Positions 24,501-29,626 of a stretch of DNA of 64,000 nucleotides are shown piece by piece. How positions within the stretch are numbered: position 1 is the first letter of the stretch; each line of letters begins with the position of its first letter. Location of the stretch: contig NC_087251.1 in NCBI RefSeq assembly GCF_037042905.1, positions 34,327,001 through 34,391,000 of the forward strand. Reading direction: 5' to 3'. Made by a program: the position numbers and the translations under genes. The notes under the pieces were generated by a model. It had not been told where the DNA came from and made no database searches. It saw nothing but the letters and a program-made list of their open reading frames with translations. Source of the stretch: Lytechinus pictus (taxonomy: Eukaryota; Echinodermata; Echinoidea; Temnopleuroida; Toxopneustidae).

Positions 24501-24987
24501 AACCCAACATTGGACCTCTTATATGCATATCCGGTCACTGTCATTATTTGTCTGTAAAGGTGACAAGTAGGCACTTAGCTTTTACAAGAACTTTATAAAC
24601 AATCACATGCAATATTTCATTGATTGTTTAGTATTAAAATTATGTTGGAACACACAAGGAATTAGATCATGATCTCTTTTTTAATGTCAATATTTTGTGA
24701 TATCCAACCAGATGAGGTTGTATTCTTGTATCGGTGTGGATTTCAGTTGTTCTCAGGCGAGCCTATACACAACGCCGAGATTTTTTTTCTTTTACCCCTG
24801 CCCCTTGCCCCCTTCTTTTGGCTTCCCCAACCACCCCTCTTCCTATCCTCTCGGACTCTCTCTCGATCTCTCTCTTACAACTCACCTTTTCGGTAGAGAT
24901 TTCTCCGCGTTTGACTTTAGCATCTGCATTGCCTGAAACAAGCAAGATGCAGGCCAAAATCAACACGAAGAATTTTCCAAGTTCCAT
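1267..24987 (-). CDS. TMEM145: TMEM145/GPR180-family seven-TM protein with giant C-terminal tail (20 coding exons)
   Basis: Twenty exons join in phase across GT-AG introns into 1063 codons plus stop. Residues 1-23 form a signal peptide (FFVLILACILLVSG core). Residues about 35-180 are a cysteine-containing extracellular/lumenal domain of the kind GPR180 and TMEM145 carry (DQCCYRLVIFD; TCRGKM; WLVCQDTITF). Residues about 181-430 hold seven membrane segments that follow vertebrate TMEM145 closely, including ETDLAFFLGY, KGFSIT, PFYLPFAIFFSVWF and FLYLTRPDRLNKRFPFHLR. Recent structural work places these proteins among GOLD-domain seven-helix (GOST) proteins; ligand and signalling are poorly known. 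Vertebrate TMEM145 is about 490 residues with a short tail. Here residues 431-1063 are extra, rich in Ser, Thr, Pro and Lys, and end in a very basic segment. GPR180 is the alternative, but TMEM145 fits better. The core is near certain; the last two exons are less so. Confidence 0.9.
1660..1963. mobile_element. MITE family A, copy 1
   Basis: About 304 bp ending in imperfect inverted repeats: ggcctgtattctgaagtcag at the left, and the complement of ggcccgtcttcataagtcag at the right. The interior carries a second inverted motif (taaaccctggttta and ttagacctcggtctaa). Two further copies lie at 34126-34434 and 35180-35432. No coding capacity and no clear target duplication. Confidence 0.75.
1979..2077 (-). 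CDS. TMEM145: TMEM145-like exon 19 (basic tail)
   Basis: 99 nt, phase 0, PSKKTRKEPSKRRFPKSTNP then GITPDTSSDIQQT. Acceptor ATCTAG, donor ACG then GTAATT. Support is the continuous frame and matching phases; no homologue is recalled. Confidence 0.6.
2279..3307 (-). CDS. TMEM145: TMEM145-like exon 18 (343-residue disordered tail)
   Basis: 1029 nt open in phase 0, residues 659-1001, starting DQPSGNNCYNFLPRI and ending VVVSAANGGDFLK. It is rich in Ser, Thr, Pro, Glu and Lys with no recognisable domain. Loose internal repeats of the type VRLINVQPIQNANLPLMSTR, VSVIQVRPANDPYLKISTAR and DFITVQSVHEPLLTVAS, each followed by an acidic/Ser stretch, suggest growth by duplication. If the GTGATT donor is not used, the protein would end after eight more residues (VIFFSNK-type end). 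Confidence 0.82.
3633..3704 (-). CDS. TMEM145: TMEM145-like exon 17 (24-residue unit, copy 2)
   Basis: 72 nt, phase 0, DTLTSAKNSGMDVTDHTKNN then SVNL. It is the partner of exon 15. Acceptor AATCAG, donor TTG then GTACGT. Confidence 0.72.
3914..6550. mobile_element. TU-like foldback element with 15-bp subrepeats, split by an insertion
   Basis: The left arm is an array of 15-bp units (aatggcagaggtaaa) at 3918-4147, resuming at 5113-5200 and followed by a unique block (5205-5275, ggccagtcttaaaccc...). The right arm at 6313-6550 is the inverse: the complement of the unique block, then the complementary 15-bp array. The roughly 1-kb interior (5276-6312) has no convincing gene. Long inverted arms with an outer domain of 15-bp repeats and an inner unique domain are the published description of sea urchin TU elements. 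It lies in the intron between TMEM145-like exons 17 and 16. I could not fix a target duplication. Confidence 0.7.
4164..5112. mobile_element. nested repeat element with inverted ends and about 165-bp internal units
   Basis: It begins gtctcacctgcat and ends atgcaggtgagac, perfect 13-bp inverted ends, and interrupts the 15-bp array of the surrounding foldback element. Inside are four tandem units with tgacctttgaccttg near 4357, 4519, 4681 and 4873, each followed by catgtgac and ggatgttcagt. A (gccgcc)n tract lies at 5029-5072. No reading frame of note. Confidence 0.7.
6590..6640 (-). CDS. TMEM145: TMEM145-like exon 16 (17-residue repeat unit, copy 2)
   Basis: 51 nt, phase 0, VVAPKGGYSIFSVNKQP, a paralogue of exon 14. 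Acceptor CAAAG, donor CCG then GTATGT. Confidence 0.75.
6940..7008. repeat. ATT-rich microsatellite
   Basis: Interrupted (att)n/(ttattg)n tract in the intron between TMEM145-like exons 16 and 15. Confidence 0.8.
7111..7182 (-). CDS. TMEM145: TMEM145-like exon 15 (24-residue unit, copy 1)
   Basis: 72 nt, phase 0, DNGTSPVSDSITTEHKEKLQ then PDGK. Same length and phase as exon 17. Acceptor TTACAG, donor AAG then GTATAG. Confidence 0.75.
7382..7432 (-). CDS. TMEM145: TMEM145-like exon 14 (17-residue repeat unit, copy 1)
   Basis: 51 nt, phase 0, ASVPDGGFSVFCVQKQP. It is the same length and pattern as exon 16 (VVAPKGGYSIFSVNKQP). Acceptor TATAG, donor CCG then GTGAGT. Confidence 0.78.
7916..7972 (-). 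pseudogene. decayed duplicate of the end of exon 13
   Basis: The minus strand repeats the last part of exon 13, including a donor-like CACG followed by GTAGGT. The frame reads IRLKQIPDEEWTAVGIFT where exon 13 has MRLKHIPEKDRAAVGIST-type sequence. The flanks also align (7800-7915 with 8085-8203), so this is a tandem genomic duplication. No AG acceptor lies just upstream of the repeated coding part, so I treat it as a dead exon. Confidence 0.6.
8204..8500 (-). CDS. TMEM145: TMEM145-like exon 13 (tail, internal Pro/Thr/Val repeat)
   Basis: 297 nt, phase 0, residues 478-576. It contains two near-repeats, SPEIPTVSATV and SPVIPTVSGTV, and ends in a basic stretch with CKLRMKHIPEK. No known domain. 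A decayed copy of its 3' end lies at 7916-7972. Confidence 0.8.
8867..9007 (-). CDS. TMEM145: TMEM145-like exon 12 (start of tail)
   Basis: 141 nt, phase 0, residues 431-477. VSFRDIDENVEDLYTPSNDF resembles the short cytoplasmic tail of vertebrate TMEM145 (VTFISDSVPNFTELFS). It is the last part with a recognisable vertebrate counterpart. Confidence 0.85.
9282..9402 (-). CDS. TMEM145: TMEM145-like exon 11 (TM7)
   Basis: 121 nt, residues about 390-430: NGIDLALSFAGHAYFLYLTR then PDRLNKRFPFHLR. It closes the seven-helix core and ends in phase 0 (AAG then GTATGG). Confidence 0.93.
9938..10094 (-). CDS. TMEM145: TMEM145-like exon 10 (TM5 and TM6)
   Basis: 157 nt, residues about 338-389. NHPRKVPFYLPFAIFFSVWF is the most conserved stretch of the family (vertebrate [20 protein letters not shown]). 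Confidence 0.94.
10606..10860. mobile_element. small hAT-type element (255 bp) with 8-bp target duplication
   Basis: Ends are cactagcgtac at the left and gtacgccactg at the right, an imperfect inverted pair of the CAGTGGCGTA type. They are flanked by the direct repeat accgtggt (10598-10605 and 10861-10868). Eight-bp duplications are typical of hAT transposition. The interior has runs of C, repeats of cctgacgagcttgaagac, and the block gcttgtcaaatttt shared with 13582-13838. Nonautonomous. Confidence 0.82.
10924..11093 (-). CDS. TMEM145: TMEM145-like exon 9 (TM4 and start of TM5)
   Basis: 170 nt, residues about 281-337. It contains the TIVFGAIYLTFYTIVFF helix, FDQRVLLDPQDI and SGLIGLKFTG, parallel to vertebrate FFDPGQVLYTYES and GYGLIGLQV. 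Confidence 0.92.
11874..11952 (-). CDS. TMEM145: TMEM145-like exon 8 (TM3)
   Basis: 79 nt, residues about 255-280: EVFSWLSTVFFVCVLLLVSK, then GFSIT. It corresponds to the vertebrate LGKGFTVTRG block. Confidence 0.92.
12168..12317 (-). CDS. TMEM145: TMEM145-like exon 7 (TM2)
   Basis: 150 nt, residues about 205-254. KLLHLTYRLFYSSLFFK corresponds to vertebrate QLLHTTYKMF. The donor GTAATT is weaker than its neighbours but the reading frame is continuous. Confidence 0.9.
12554..12625 (-). CDS. TMEM145: TMEM145-like exon 6 (TM1)
   Basis: 72 nt, residues about 181-204, reading FIMETDLAFFLGYVAMTILA. The ETD before the first helix is a family hallmark (vertebrate GILETDVTF). Confidence 0.92.
13187..13361 (-). 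CDS. TMEM145: TMEM145-like exon 5
   Basis: 175 nt, phase 0 to 1, residues 123-180. WLVCQD, YFVTLANC and YTLHMTNGK match the end of the family's extracellular domain (vertebrate WWYIALSKC and YEMVLTNGK). Confidence 0.9.
13582..13838. mobile_element. small hAT-type element (257 bp) with 8-bp target duplication
   Basis: Ends are cagtgacgaatccagg and the inverted partner cctggatccgcccctc. Flanks are actatcac (13574-13581) and actataac (13839-13846), a 7/8 match. It contains C-rich runs and gcttgtcaaattttcc. Nonautonomous. Confidence 0.78.
13896..13990. repeat. CTA/CTT trinucleotide microsatellite
   Basis: Degenerate (cta/ctt)n tract. It produces long poly-leucine and poly-valine reading frames that are not genes. 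Confidence 0.85.
14389..14493 (-). CDS. TMEM145: TMEM145-like exon 4
   Basis: 105 nt, phase 0, residues 88-122 (TCRGKMDRIKDLDYKI...). It contributes two cysteines of the extracellular domain. Donor AAA then GTAAGT, acceptor AATAG. Confidence 0.88.
14494..15612. other. intron between exons 4 and 3, nothing recognised
   Basis: AT-rich, with short homopolymer runs only. No repeats with clear ends, RNA genes or coding frames were seen. Confidence 0.5.
15613..15693 (-). CDS. TMEM145: TMEM145-like exon 3
   Basis: 81 nt, phase 0, residues 61-87 (DQCCYRLVIFDESNGQW...). The CC pair and the following hydrophobic strand plus W correspond to the conserved KCCQNILLYFDDPSQW block of TMEM145. Confidence 0.9.
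15938..16640. repeat. pair of direct repeats of about 190 bp
   Basis: Copy 1 (about 15938-16125) and copy 2 (about 16452-16640) share ttatattgactgaaagtt, atcatggacc, gtgtagaaga-type, gggtctttat and ggaaccacattgctgata blocks in the same order, with several indels. The spacer shows no gene. Probably an old local duplication or two solo pieces of one repeat. Confidence 0.65.
17714..18910 (+). CDS. LINE endonuclease region (APE type), N-terminal half of a frameshifted ORF2
   Basis: 398 codons. Apurinic-endonuclease-like motifs appear in order: ISMNCRGLRD near the start, CCIQDTHF, VSLYGPN, ICGDWN, then RLDFFLISSELL and the catalytic-type RTDHSLV. This arrangement, and the later RGPGFWKFNNSLL, are typical of the L1/Tx1 lineage. 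The enzyme nicks target DNA to prime reverse transcription. The frame leaves the reverse transcriptase frame at a GATGGT repeat near 18867-18890. Start inferred from the first ATG before the conserved block. Confidence 0.85.
   Translation: MRMTQGNVTFISMNCRGLRDNRIRQDVLFYLKSKKYDICCIQDTHFVPEIENEIRREWEGKCFFSFNTSNSRGVAILFKKTLPVDINRFKVDNIGNFVVLDMLLYEHNITLVSLYGPNLDNPIFFSEIQQTIIDFDNPHTVICGDWNLYQDFTFDTYNYLHVNNPRAKQQVDNMKTDLDLCDPWRVCFPDKRYYTWRQSTPFKQSRLDFFLISSELLSLVQKVRIFSGYRTDHSLVCLSLNLNKIKRGPGFWKFNNSLLKSDEFVSNIKKVIKDTTIFYARDEVKFDENYRIVGDCEFTINDQLFFETLMMIIRGEAISHASFVNKQNINREKDLEKKIEELERKLVITDDKISILYQIDKAKSELETFRLKTNEGIAIRSRIKWMVMVMVKSLLNSF
18865..21510 (+). CDS. LINE reverse transcriptase, C-terminal part of frameshifted ORF2
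   Basis: About 880 codons in the next frame. It begins DGDGEKPSKFFLNLEKQN, which in related elements follows RIKW without interruption, so the two frames were one ORF. Reverse transcriptase motifs are all present: SPGQDGF, NWRPISLLNVVYK, QTGFLNGR, VIDFEKAFDSVSH, RGCRQGDPLSPYLF, and the catalytic QYADDTLL. The C-terminal cysteine/histidine cluster CTFCYNYEETIMHIFCSC is also present. There is no other stop or frameshift, so the copy is young; the shift alone may have silenced it. Confidence 0.9.
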   Translation: MDGDGDGEKPSKFFLNLEKQNCINKEIRQLSTENCDNLEMQSDIINEIFNFYSNLYEEKETNVSNLELLLNFPGIPKLSPKMSSLLEGPLNVDEVLSVLKLMKNSKSPGQDGFTVVFYRYFWEDIKHFLVRSLNYAYFSGHMSNSQKMGIITLIPKGNKPRHLLRNWRPISLLNVVYKIASSCIANRLKGVLSFLIHQNQTGFLNGRFIGENIRLLYDTLLYSELHDIAGMLLVIDFEKAFDSVSHNFLFNVLDFFRFGPSIKSWIKLLYADATSCVLVNGHCTNRFNIGRGCRQGDPLSPYLFLLVSEILGILIRHSDKLEGMHINGKTLKVLQYADDTLLTLNGSEQDLKCALDTLDEFEKISNLKINITKTQVIWIGKNRTFKKEILHEYKLNWISEGYFRYLGIDFSVELSKMVDYNYQEKFKEIKRQMAVWRKRSLTPLGRVTIVKSIFIPKLNYLFLSFPEPKLEIMNDIRRCFYDFIWEGKPDKISRKQMCQPYSEGGVRMTDIFIHSKSLKISWIRRFISCSENFTFHMFQSFLPAAYTSFQLFMGAEHYKSLAISMNNPFWAQVLLAFSDLSRLIVDDVACQALWNNPKIKMNNNVICFRSWCANGVRFVNDILGTDGKFLSYFDFQRKYNVHVNFLQYYGLCSAIRYGFNKHVIPKAMEPIIPEALFFIIKAKKGCAHIYNIFLKYKLKDCKSLIKWKQTFDFDNTIWRFYYQIPFYSTADVNMRWFQFKIVNRIIYMKDALLRFKLVTDNLCTFCYNYEETIMHIFCSCAHTNEIWSQLEIWFSRNNLNIKISNHNKLFGFYGNNNGALNYIFIIVRKEIFAAKCKHCLPVFDHILSEIKSYYGMEKYIYKTNIKEKKFIKRWSSFTLLH
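21540..21581. repeat. AT dinucleotide microsatellite in the LINE 3' region
   Basis: (at)n run of about 40 bp just after the reverse transcriptase stop. Confidence 0.9.
22005..22082 (-). CDS. TMEM145: TMEM145-like exon 2
   Basis: 78 nt, phase 0 at both ends, residues 35-60 (DMTFLGNFYFQNREDN...). It matches the start of the TMEM145 extracellular domain, where vertebrates have FLTRFCFL; the Cys is replaced by Tyr here. Acceptor TCCATAG, donor GTAAGT. Confidence 0.88.
22732..24252. mobile_element. hAT-type nonautonomous element (1521 bp) with 8-bp target duplication and GC-rich internal repeats
   Basis: Left end cagtggcgtaactacggggg, right end ...ggtacgccactg; flanked exactly by ctgaaatc (22724-22731 and 24253-24260). 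Inside, copies of gctcgcgcttcgcgctcgca, perfect or nearly so, lie near 23257, 23370, 23604, 23717, 23943 and 24073, with a partial one near 24168. They sit in alternating blocks, some with gtgagatacgta and others with atgcgcttggcactcgc. No transposase frame. It sits in the first intron of the TMEM145-like gene. Confidence 0.85.
24886..24987 (-). CDS. TMEM145: TMEM145-like exon 1: start codon and signal peptide
   Basis: Encodes residues 1-34: MELGK, a hydrophobic run to about residue 19, then a basic stretch KVKRGEISTEK. The donor is GAAAAG followed by GTGAGT. The ATG opens a classical signal peptide, so I take it as the start. Confidence 0.85.
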
Positions 24988-25230
24988 GGTCGAAATCCGG
25001 TAAATCAGCTGTATTCACTTGATTTTCTTGCGAATTTACATGCTGAACTCAACGTTTGTTCCGATCGATGAGAAGCTTGAAAAAATTGTGATTAGTTGGT
25101 AGCAACGCGTTGACTTAACAGGTTGCCGATTACTCTGCGCGCATGGGTTGTGACGTAACAATGCACGCGCTTGCTTAAAACGGTGATTGGTGATGGACAC
25201 CAACAAACATAGAGGGCGTGGACGCTTTGT
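24988..25230 (-). promoter_or_regulatory. probable promoter and 5' UTR region of the TMEM145-like gene
   Basis: Position only: the sequence directly upstream of the start exon on the minus strand is less AT-rich than its surroundings and holds a CCAAT-type box on the minus strand near 25185. No clear TATA box. Weak evidence. Confidence 0.3.
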
Positions 25231-25231
25231 T

Positions 25232-25690
25232 TGCAAACAAGGCCCAATATAACTTACTCACAATTATTTCTTTTTTATTTTATTATATGAAATATGAAAT
25301 ATTCTCATTTTCTTCCCGTTACACTGTGAAAGAAGTTTTATTCCTCCCTGAACATGTCAAATTACCATTGTTTTAACACTTTATGGTTCAGTCAAGTTGG
25401 TCCTTATTGTAAAATCTGTAAAAATTGGAATATTCAATAATTCAAACAATAAAAAAAAGAAATAGTAAGTGAGGGACATCATCGACTCTCTCATTTGCAT
25501 TTCACTGAGCTGTGCATATAACTGTTTTTTGAAAAATAAGCGAAATTTTAAATTGTCGTAACTTTCATATTTTACATCCGATTTTGATCAAATTTTCAGC
25601 GTTATGCTTGTTTGATTTTTCTCTTTTGATTAAAATCAACATTTTTCTGGGGTGGACTTTACCTTTTATTAAATAGAAAGCATTTGGTAG
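25232..25690. mobile_element. truncated relative of the TTAA-flanked foldback MITE
   Basis: Shares long blocks in the same order with 61180-61545: ttgaattat/ataattcaa-type centre, ggtccttattgt, ttttacatccgattttgat, ttttcagcgttatgcttg and a terminal ggtggacttta...cctttta. The left end is missing or decayed. Part of the same family also appears near 40190-40270. Confidence 0.6.
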
Positions 25691-25699
25691 TTGTACACC

Positions 25700-26500
25700 T
25701 ATTGGTTGAGTTGTGTCTTTCTTGAATTTGATGAAAAGACGTCTTTGATTTTTAGTTGAAAATCCGTTTTGGCAATATCGTTAATTCCAATGACTCTGTT
25801 TATCATTTTCACGCCGAGGATAAGATTAGACCTTCAAACGTGTTACGTTCATTCAAATGTTATACAATCTTCATTATTTTTGTCTCCAAGTTAGTATTGT
25901 GTCTTTCTTTTGGAAACACTACTTTTCGGGTTAGCTACACGCATTATGCTTCTCATCAAATGTTGTTTTGGTTTGTTTTTCTGGGGCTTATGGTAACAGA
26001 ATATTGCTCAATATCGCTACCCCCATTTATTTTATCACTCTTTAAACACTAATTTGATATTCGATGAAAAAGTGGGATGGAAACAAGGAAACTACAATCA
26101 CAGACTAATTTGGTACTGACAGATATTTTTTATGATTCATTTGTATTTTCAAAATATATTGGCCCACATCGATATAATAATTCATTTATATAGCAAGCTT
26201 GATATATACACTTTCAACAATAATTATACGGTATAAAAACTAAATGAATCTGTAAATCCTTCAATCGTAAATAATCAATGGATAATATAATGTTTACTTT
26301 TCATTGGAAATGAGCTCAAAATGTATATATAAATTTTGAGCTTAGACCTTCATATTCATCAAAATTAAAGTTTAATAATAAGGCCTCGTGTGTAGCTATC
26401 TCCTTTAAAAATGACTTAACTATCTCTGGAAGACATGAGAAGAGCTGCTCATTTCTTTGGAGAATGAAATGCGAAGTGTCCAGTGTATATCCCTGCTAGA
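25700..26500. other. intergenic, nothing recognised
   Basis: Low-complexity AT-rich sequence between the TMEM145-like promoter and the 12-bp minisatellite. A 98-codon frame at 25756-26052 has no motif and is not supported. Confidence 0.45.
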
Positions 26501-26503
26501 TGA

Positions 26504-27005
26504 ACACAGTGTGTTTACAGTGTTCACAGTATGTTCATAGTATGTTCACAGTGTGTCCCACGGTGTGTTCATAGTGTGTTCACAGTGTGTTCACAGTATG
26601 TTCACAGTGTGTTCACAGTATGTTCACAGTATGTTCACAGTGTGTTCACAGTATGTTCACAGTGTGTTCACAGTGTGTTCACAGTATGTTCACAGTGTGT
26701 TCACAGTATGTTCACAGTATGTTCACAGTGTGTTCACAGTGTGTTCACAGTATGTTCACAGTGTGTTCACAGTGTGTTCACAGTGTGTTCACAGTATGCT
26801 CACAGTGTGTTCACAGTATGTTCACAATGTGTCCCACGGTGTGTTCATAGTGTGTTCACAGTATGTTCACAGTGTGTTCACAGTGTGTTCACAGTATGTT
26901 CACAGTGTGTTCACAGTATGTTCACAGTGTGTCCCACGGTGTGTTAATAGTGTGTTCACAGTATGATCACAGTGTGTTCACAGTAGCTCACAGTGTGTTC
27001 ACAAT
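26504..27005. repeat. 12-bp minisatellite (gtgttcacagta type)
   Basis: About forty tandem copies of a 12-bp unit alternating gtgttcacagtg and atgttcacagt. Three variant blocks, tcccacggtgtgtt, lie near 26549, 26831 and 26932 and suggest a higher-order unit of about 100-280 bp. All three frames are open because 12 is divisible by three, giving false cysteine-rich reading frames. Scattered cacagtgtg motifs continue to about 27180 and again at 28510-28860. Confidence 0.92.
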
Positions 27006-27261
27006 GTATTTCGCATATTACACTACATTAAAATTTGATACACACACTCAAATGTTCAAATTTAAACAGTGTGATGATGATTTCACACGGTGGACACATC
27101 TACAGTGTGAGTACTCAATGTTTGCATATTATGTGACGGTGTGATTCACATTGTGATCCACACTGTGAACACACTGTGGGACACTATGTTCTTTCCTGCC
27201 GGAAAATTAGCATTTTGTGGATTACTTCCCAACTAAGTCTCATTAGACAAAAATACACAAG

Positions 27262-27600
27262 TAAACAAGTGGTGTAGCGGTTCTGATTCTCGCCTTGTAA
27301 TCAGAGGGTCGTGTGTTCGAATCACACCATGGCCTAGCGTCCTTTGGCAAGGCGTCAATCCACAATTTGCCACTCTCCACCCAGGTGTTAAATGGGTAAC
27401 CGGTACGATGCGAAAGCCTATGTAGTATGCCTAGCAATTTGAGTCTTGGAACTCTTATTAGAATGCTTCCCAGAGAGTGGAGAAGGTGCATACATTGTAT
27501 GCGGGCATGCAAGGATCCGATGACCGGGGTAATAATATATATGTAAAGAGCTTAGAGACGTCGTTCCGATGTGTTAAGCGCTATATAAATGCGGAATATT
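27262..27600 (+). mobile_element. tRNA-derived SINE
   Basis: The 5' part carries RNA polymerase III boxes: A-box-like tggtgtagcgg and B-box gtgttcgaatcac (27311-27323). The tRNA-unrelated body follows, with cgtcctttggcaaggcgt, gccactctccacccaggtg and aaatgggtaacc. The 3' tail is agcgctatataaatgc then (att)n to about 27655. Related copies lie at 48130-48520, 60745-61590 and 61975-62206. The tRNA part no longer folds as a functional tRNA. Confidence 0.8.
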
Positions 27601-27659
27601 ATTATTATTATTATCATAATCATTATTATTATTATTATTGATATTATTATTATTATTAT

Positions 27660-29531
27660 ACTAGAATTTGTACATAGACGAAAATGCATAAAGGTAAATA
27701 CTCATAATATATGCAATTTTTACTATTGCAAGTGATATGGAATGCAGTAAATTTGTTTTTAAAAAATATTTAAAAACGTATAGTACCAAAAAAAATCAAA
27801 ACAAATTCATGTAAGCCTGTCAAGATATCTACAAATTATTACGGTACAATTAGGATACATTTACAACATTAAAAAATAGATCCATGATTTCACATTACTG
27901 TATACTATTGGGACATCAGGCACGGTTACGAAAGTTCTAAGGATTTGTAGTAATTTTGCAATTATGATAACTTCCATATTAACAGGGCTCAATTGCAAAT
28001 CAAAACCAATGTCCTAGTGATCAATTACTGTAGTTCCAAAGCTACAAATAGTCGCAAGTCTTCACGAAAGAGGCCCCTATTCGAAATAGAGAACCCAATC
28101 TCTTCATATTATTTGCACATTTTAATTCCGGCCAAATGTTTAATCTATATCAGTGATTATGTCACACTCTACCAAAAATATATATATATTATTTCCATTT
28201 TAGGAAACATGTATAGACCTTAAGAGGCAGCCCGGTCCGATTTTCTGTTCCTTCTCAACCAGGCCAAGCCTTTAAACCAAAGTATATCTTTAATAAAGCC
28301 CTATAAGAACACAGTGTACAATATTATATATTTAGTTGGTTTCTCAATGTAGACACCTCCAAGGTATAGTGTATATCACAAAGCTTTCATCATAGCACGC
28401 TCAAATTTATAGTATGAACAAGGAAGGGGGGGGGTTAAAACTCCCACTTGCCTGGTATGAATGTGCTCTCTCAAATGTAATGACAATTTCATACCAGGTA
28501 ATAATTATTCCACAGTGTGAAAAATCAAATTTCACAACGTGAACACCAAGTTGATCATATTCGAAAATATGACTATAGAAATCATAGTGCCAATAACGGA
28601 ATGCCATGGTTCAGCCACACTGTGGTAAATAGTTCACAGTGTGTCCACAGTGAATCACACAGTATCTACAGGATATTTTCTCTGATTCTGTCAAAACGCC
28701 AAAATTTGAAAATGTGGTACATAATTGATTTAAACACAGTGTGGTTCACATTATGTTTTACAATGAAGTACAGTATGTCTGCAGTGTAGTCTCAGCAATT
28801 CATACTGTTTGAACTTCAGAATTTACCAGTGTGGTTTGCACTGTGTAATTCATGCGGAAAGGCCGATATGTATGTCTCTCTCTTTATTTTCAATTTCGAA
28901 TCTTGCAGGTCTGCTTAATTTTGATGTTATCAGCCGAGATCAGCACATCTACATATATGTTTGTTTTACAAAATCTATATATATGTTTTACAAAATAATC
29001 TACATCCTTATACAGCCTTTAAACCAGTTAAAACTTTAGGCACGCCGACATTGTTATTGCATCCATATAAAAAGTGGATATATATATACATAAAAATAAA
29101 GTAGCTCTCTGCATACAGATTGAGTTGGGTTTTTTTTCAATTGGACAAACACCATTGTGGCATCCGACTTTCCCATCTAAAAAGAATCGTTTTGTAAGGC
29201 ATCGGTGGTTTGTCATCGGTGGTTTTTCTCCCCTTTTTCTTTCAAAGGGACTTCCATCATTTAACAGGTCATTAGATCTGTAACTATATCATTAATAGTT
29301 TGTTGTTGGTGTTGTTGTTGCAGACGAGAGCCATATGAACAACAAGGGATTTAGAATCTGATTGGAACTTTGTCAAAGTTTCGTCACTTTCCTTTCGTGA
29401 TGAAGTTTAGACTTCCCTTGTAGCCTCATCGCCTTATATGCTTAGAATGAAGACTCAAGCATGATCATCAAAATATTGAGGAAGTCAGAACCTGGACTAG
29501 ATTCCGGGAAGATGAGCCTATCATTAAGTTG
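27660..29531. other. intergenic, echoes of the minisatellite only
   Basis: No gene recognised. At 28510-28860 the motifs cacagtgtg, cacactgtgg and agtatgt recur in degenerate form, like a dissolving relative of the 26.5-kb minisatellite. The 3' UTR of the distal EF-hand isoform should occupy the stretch just below 29531. Confidence 0.45.
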
Positions 29532-29626
29532 CTATTTACTTGTTCCAGCCTCATCCTTGGTTGATCCAGTATTTGCTTCATGTTCACTTGCCCTTTTCTC
29601 GACGATCTCCATCACAGCCGCTAAAT
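29532..29626 (-). CDS. EF-hand gene distal alternative last exon (Asp at loop position 12)
   Basis: 95 nt from acceptor CTTTCAG to TAG. It completes the split codon as GAT (Asp144) and reads DLAAVMEIVEKRASEHEANT then GSTKDEAGTSK and stop. The same helix pattern (LAAVMEI-EKRA) and the same linker words (GST, DEAG) show it is a duplicate of the proximal exon. It could be an alternative exon or a fading duplicate; the intact frame, stop and acceptor favour use. Confidence 0.82.

Noticed and set aside
26531..27144. Cysteine/valine/serine-rich reading frames in all three plus frames
   Set aside because: They result from a 12-bp tandem repeat that happens to lack stops; no start context, splice sites or homology.
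27262..27335. Possible tRNA gene with A and B boxes
   Set aside because: The anticodon arm and acceptor stem do not pair, and a SINE body with an (att)n tail follows directly, so it is a tRNA-derived SINE head.
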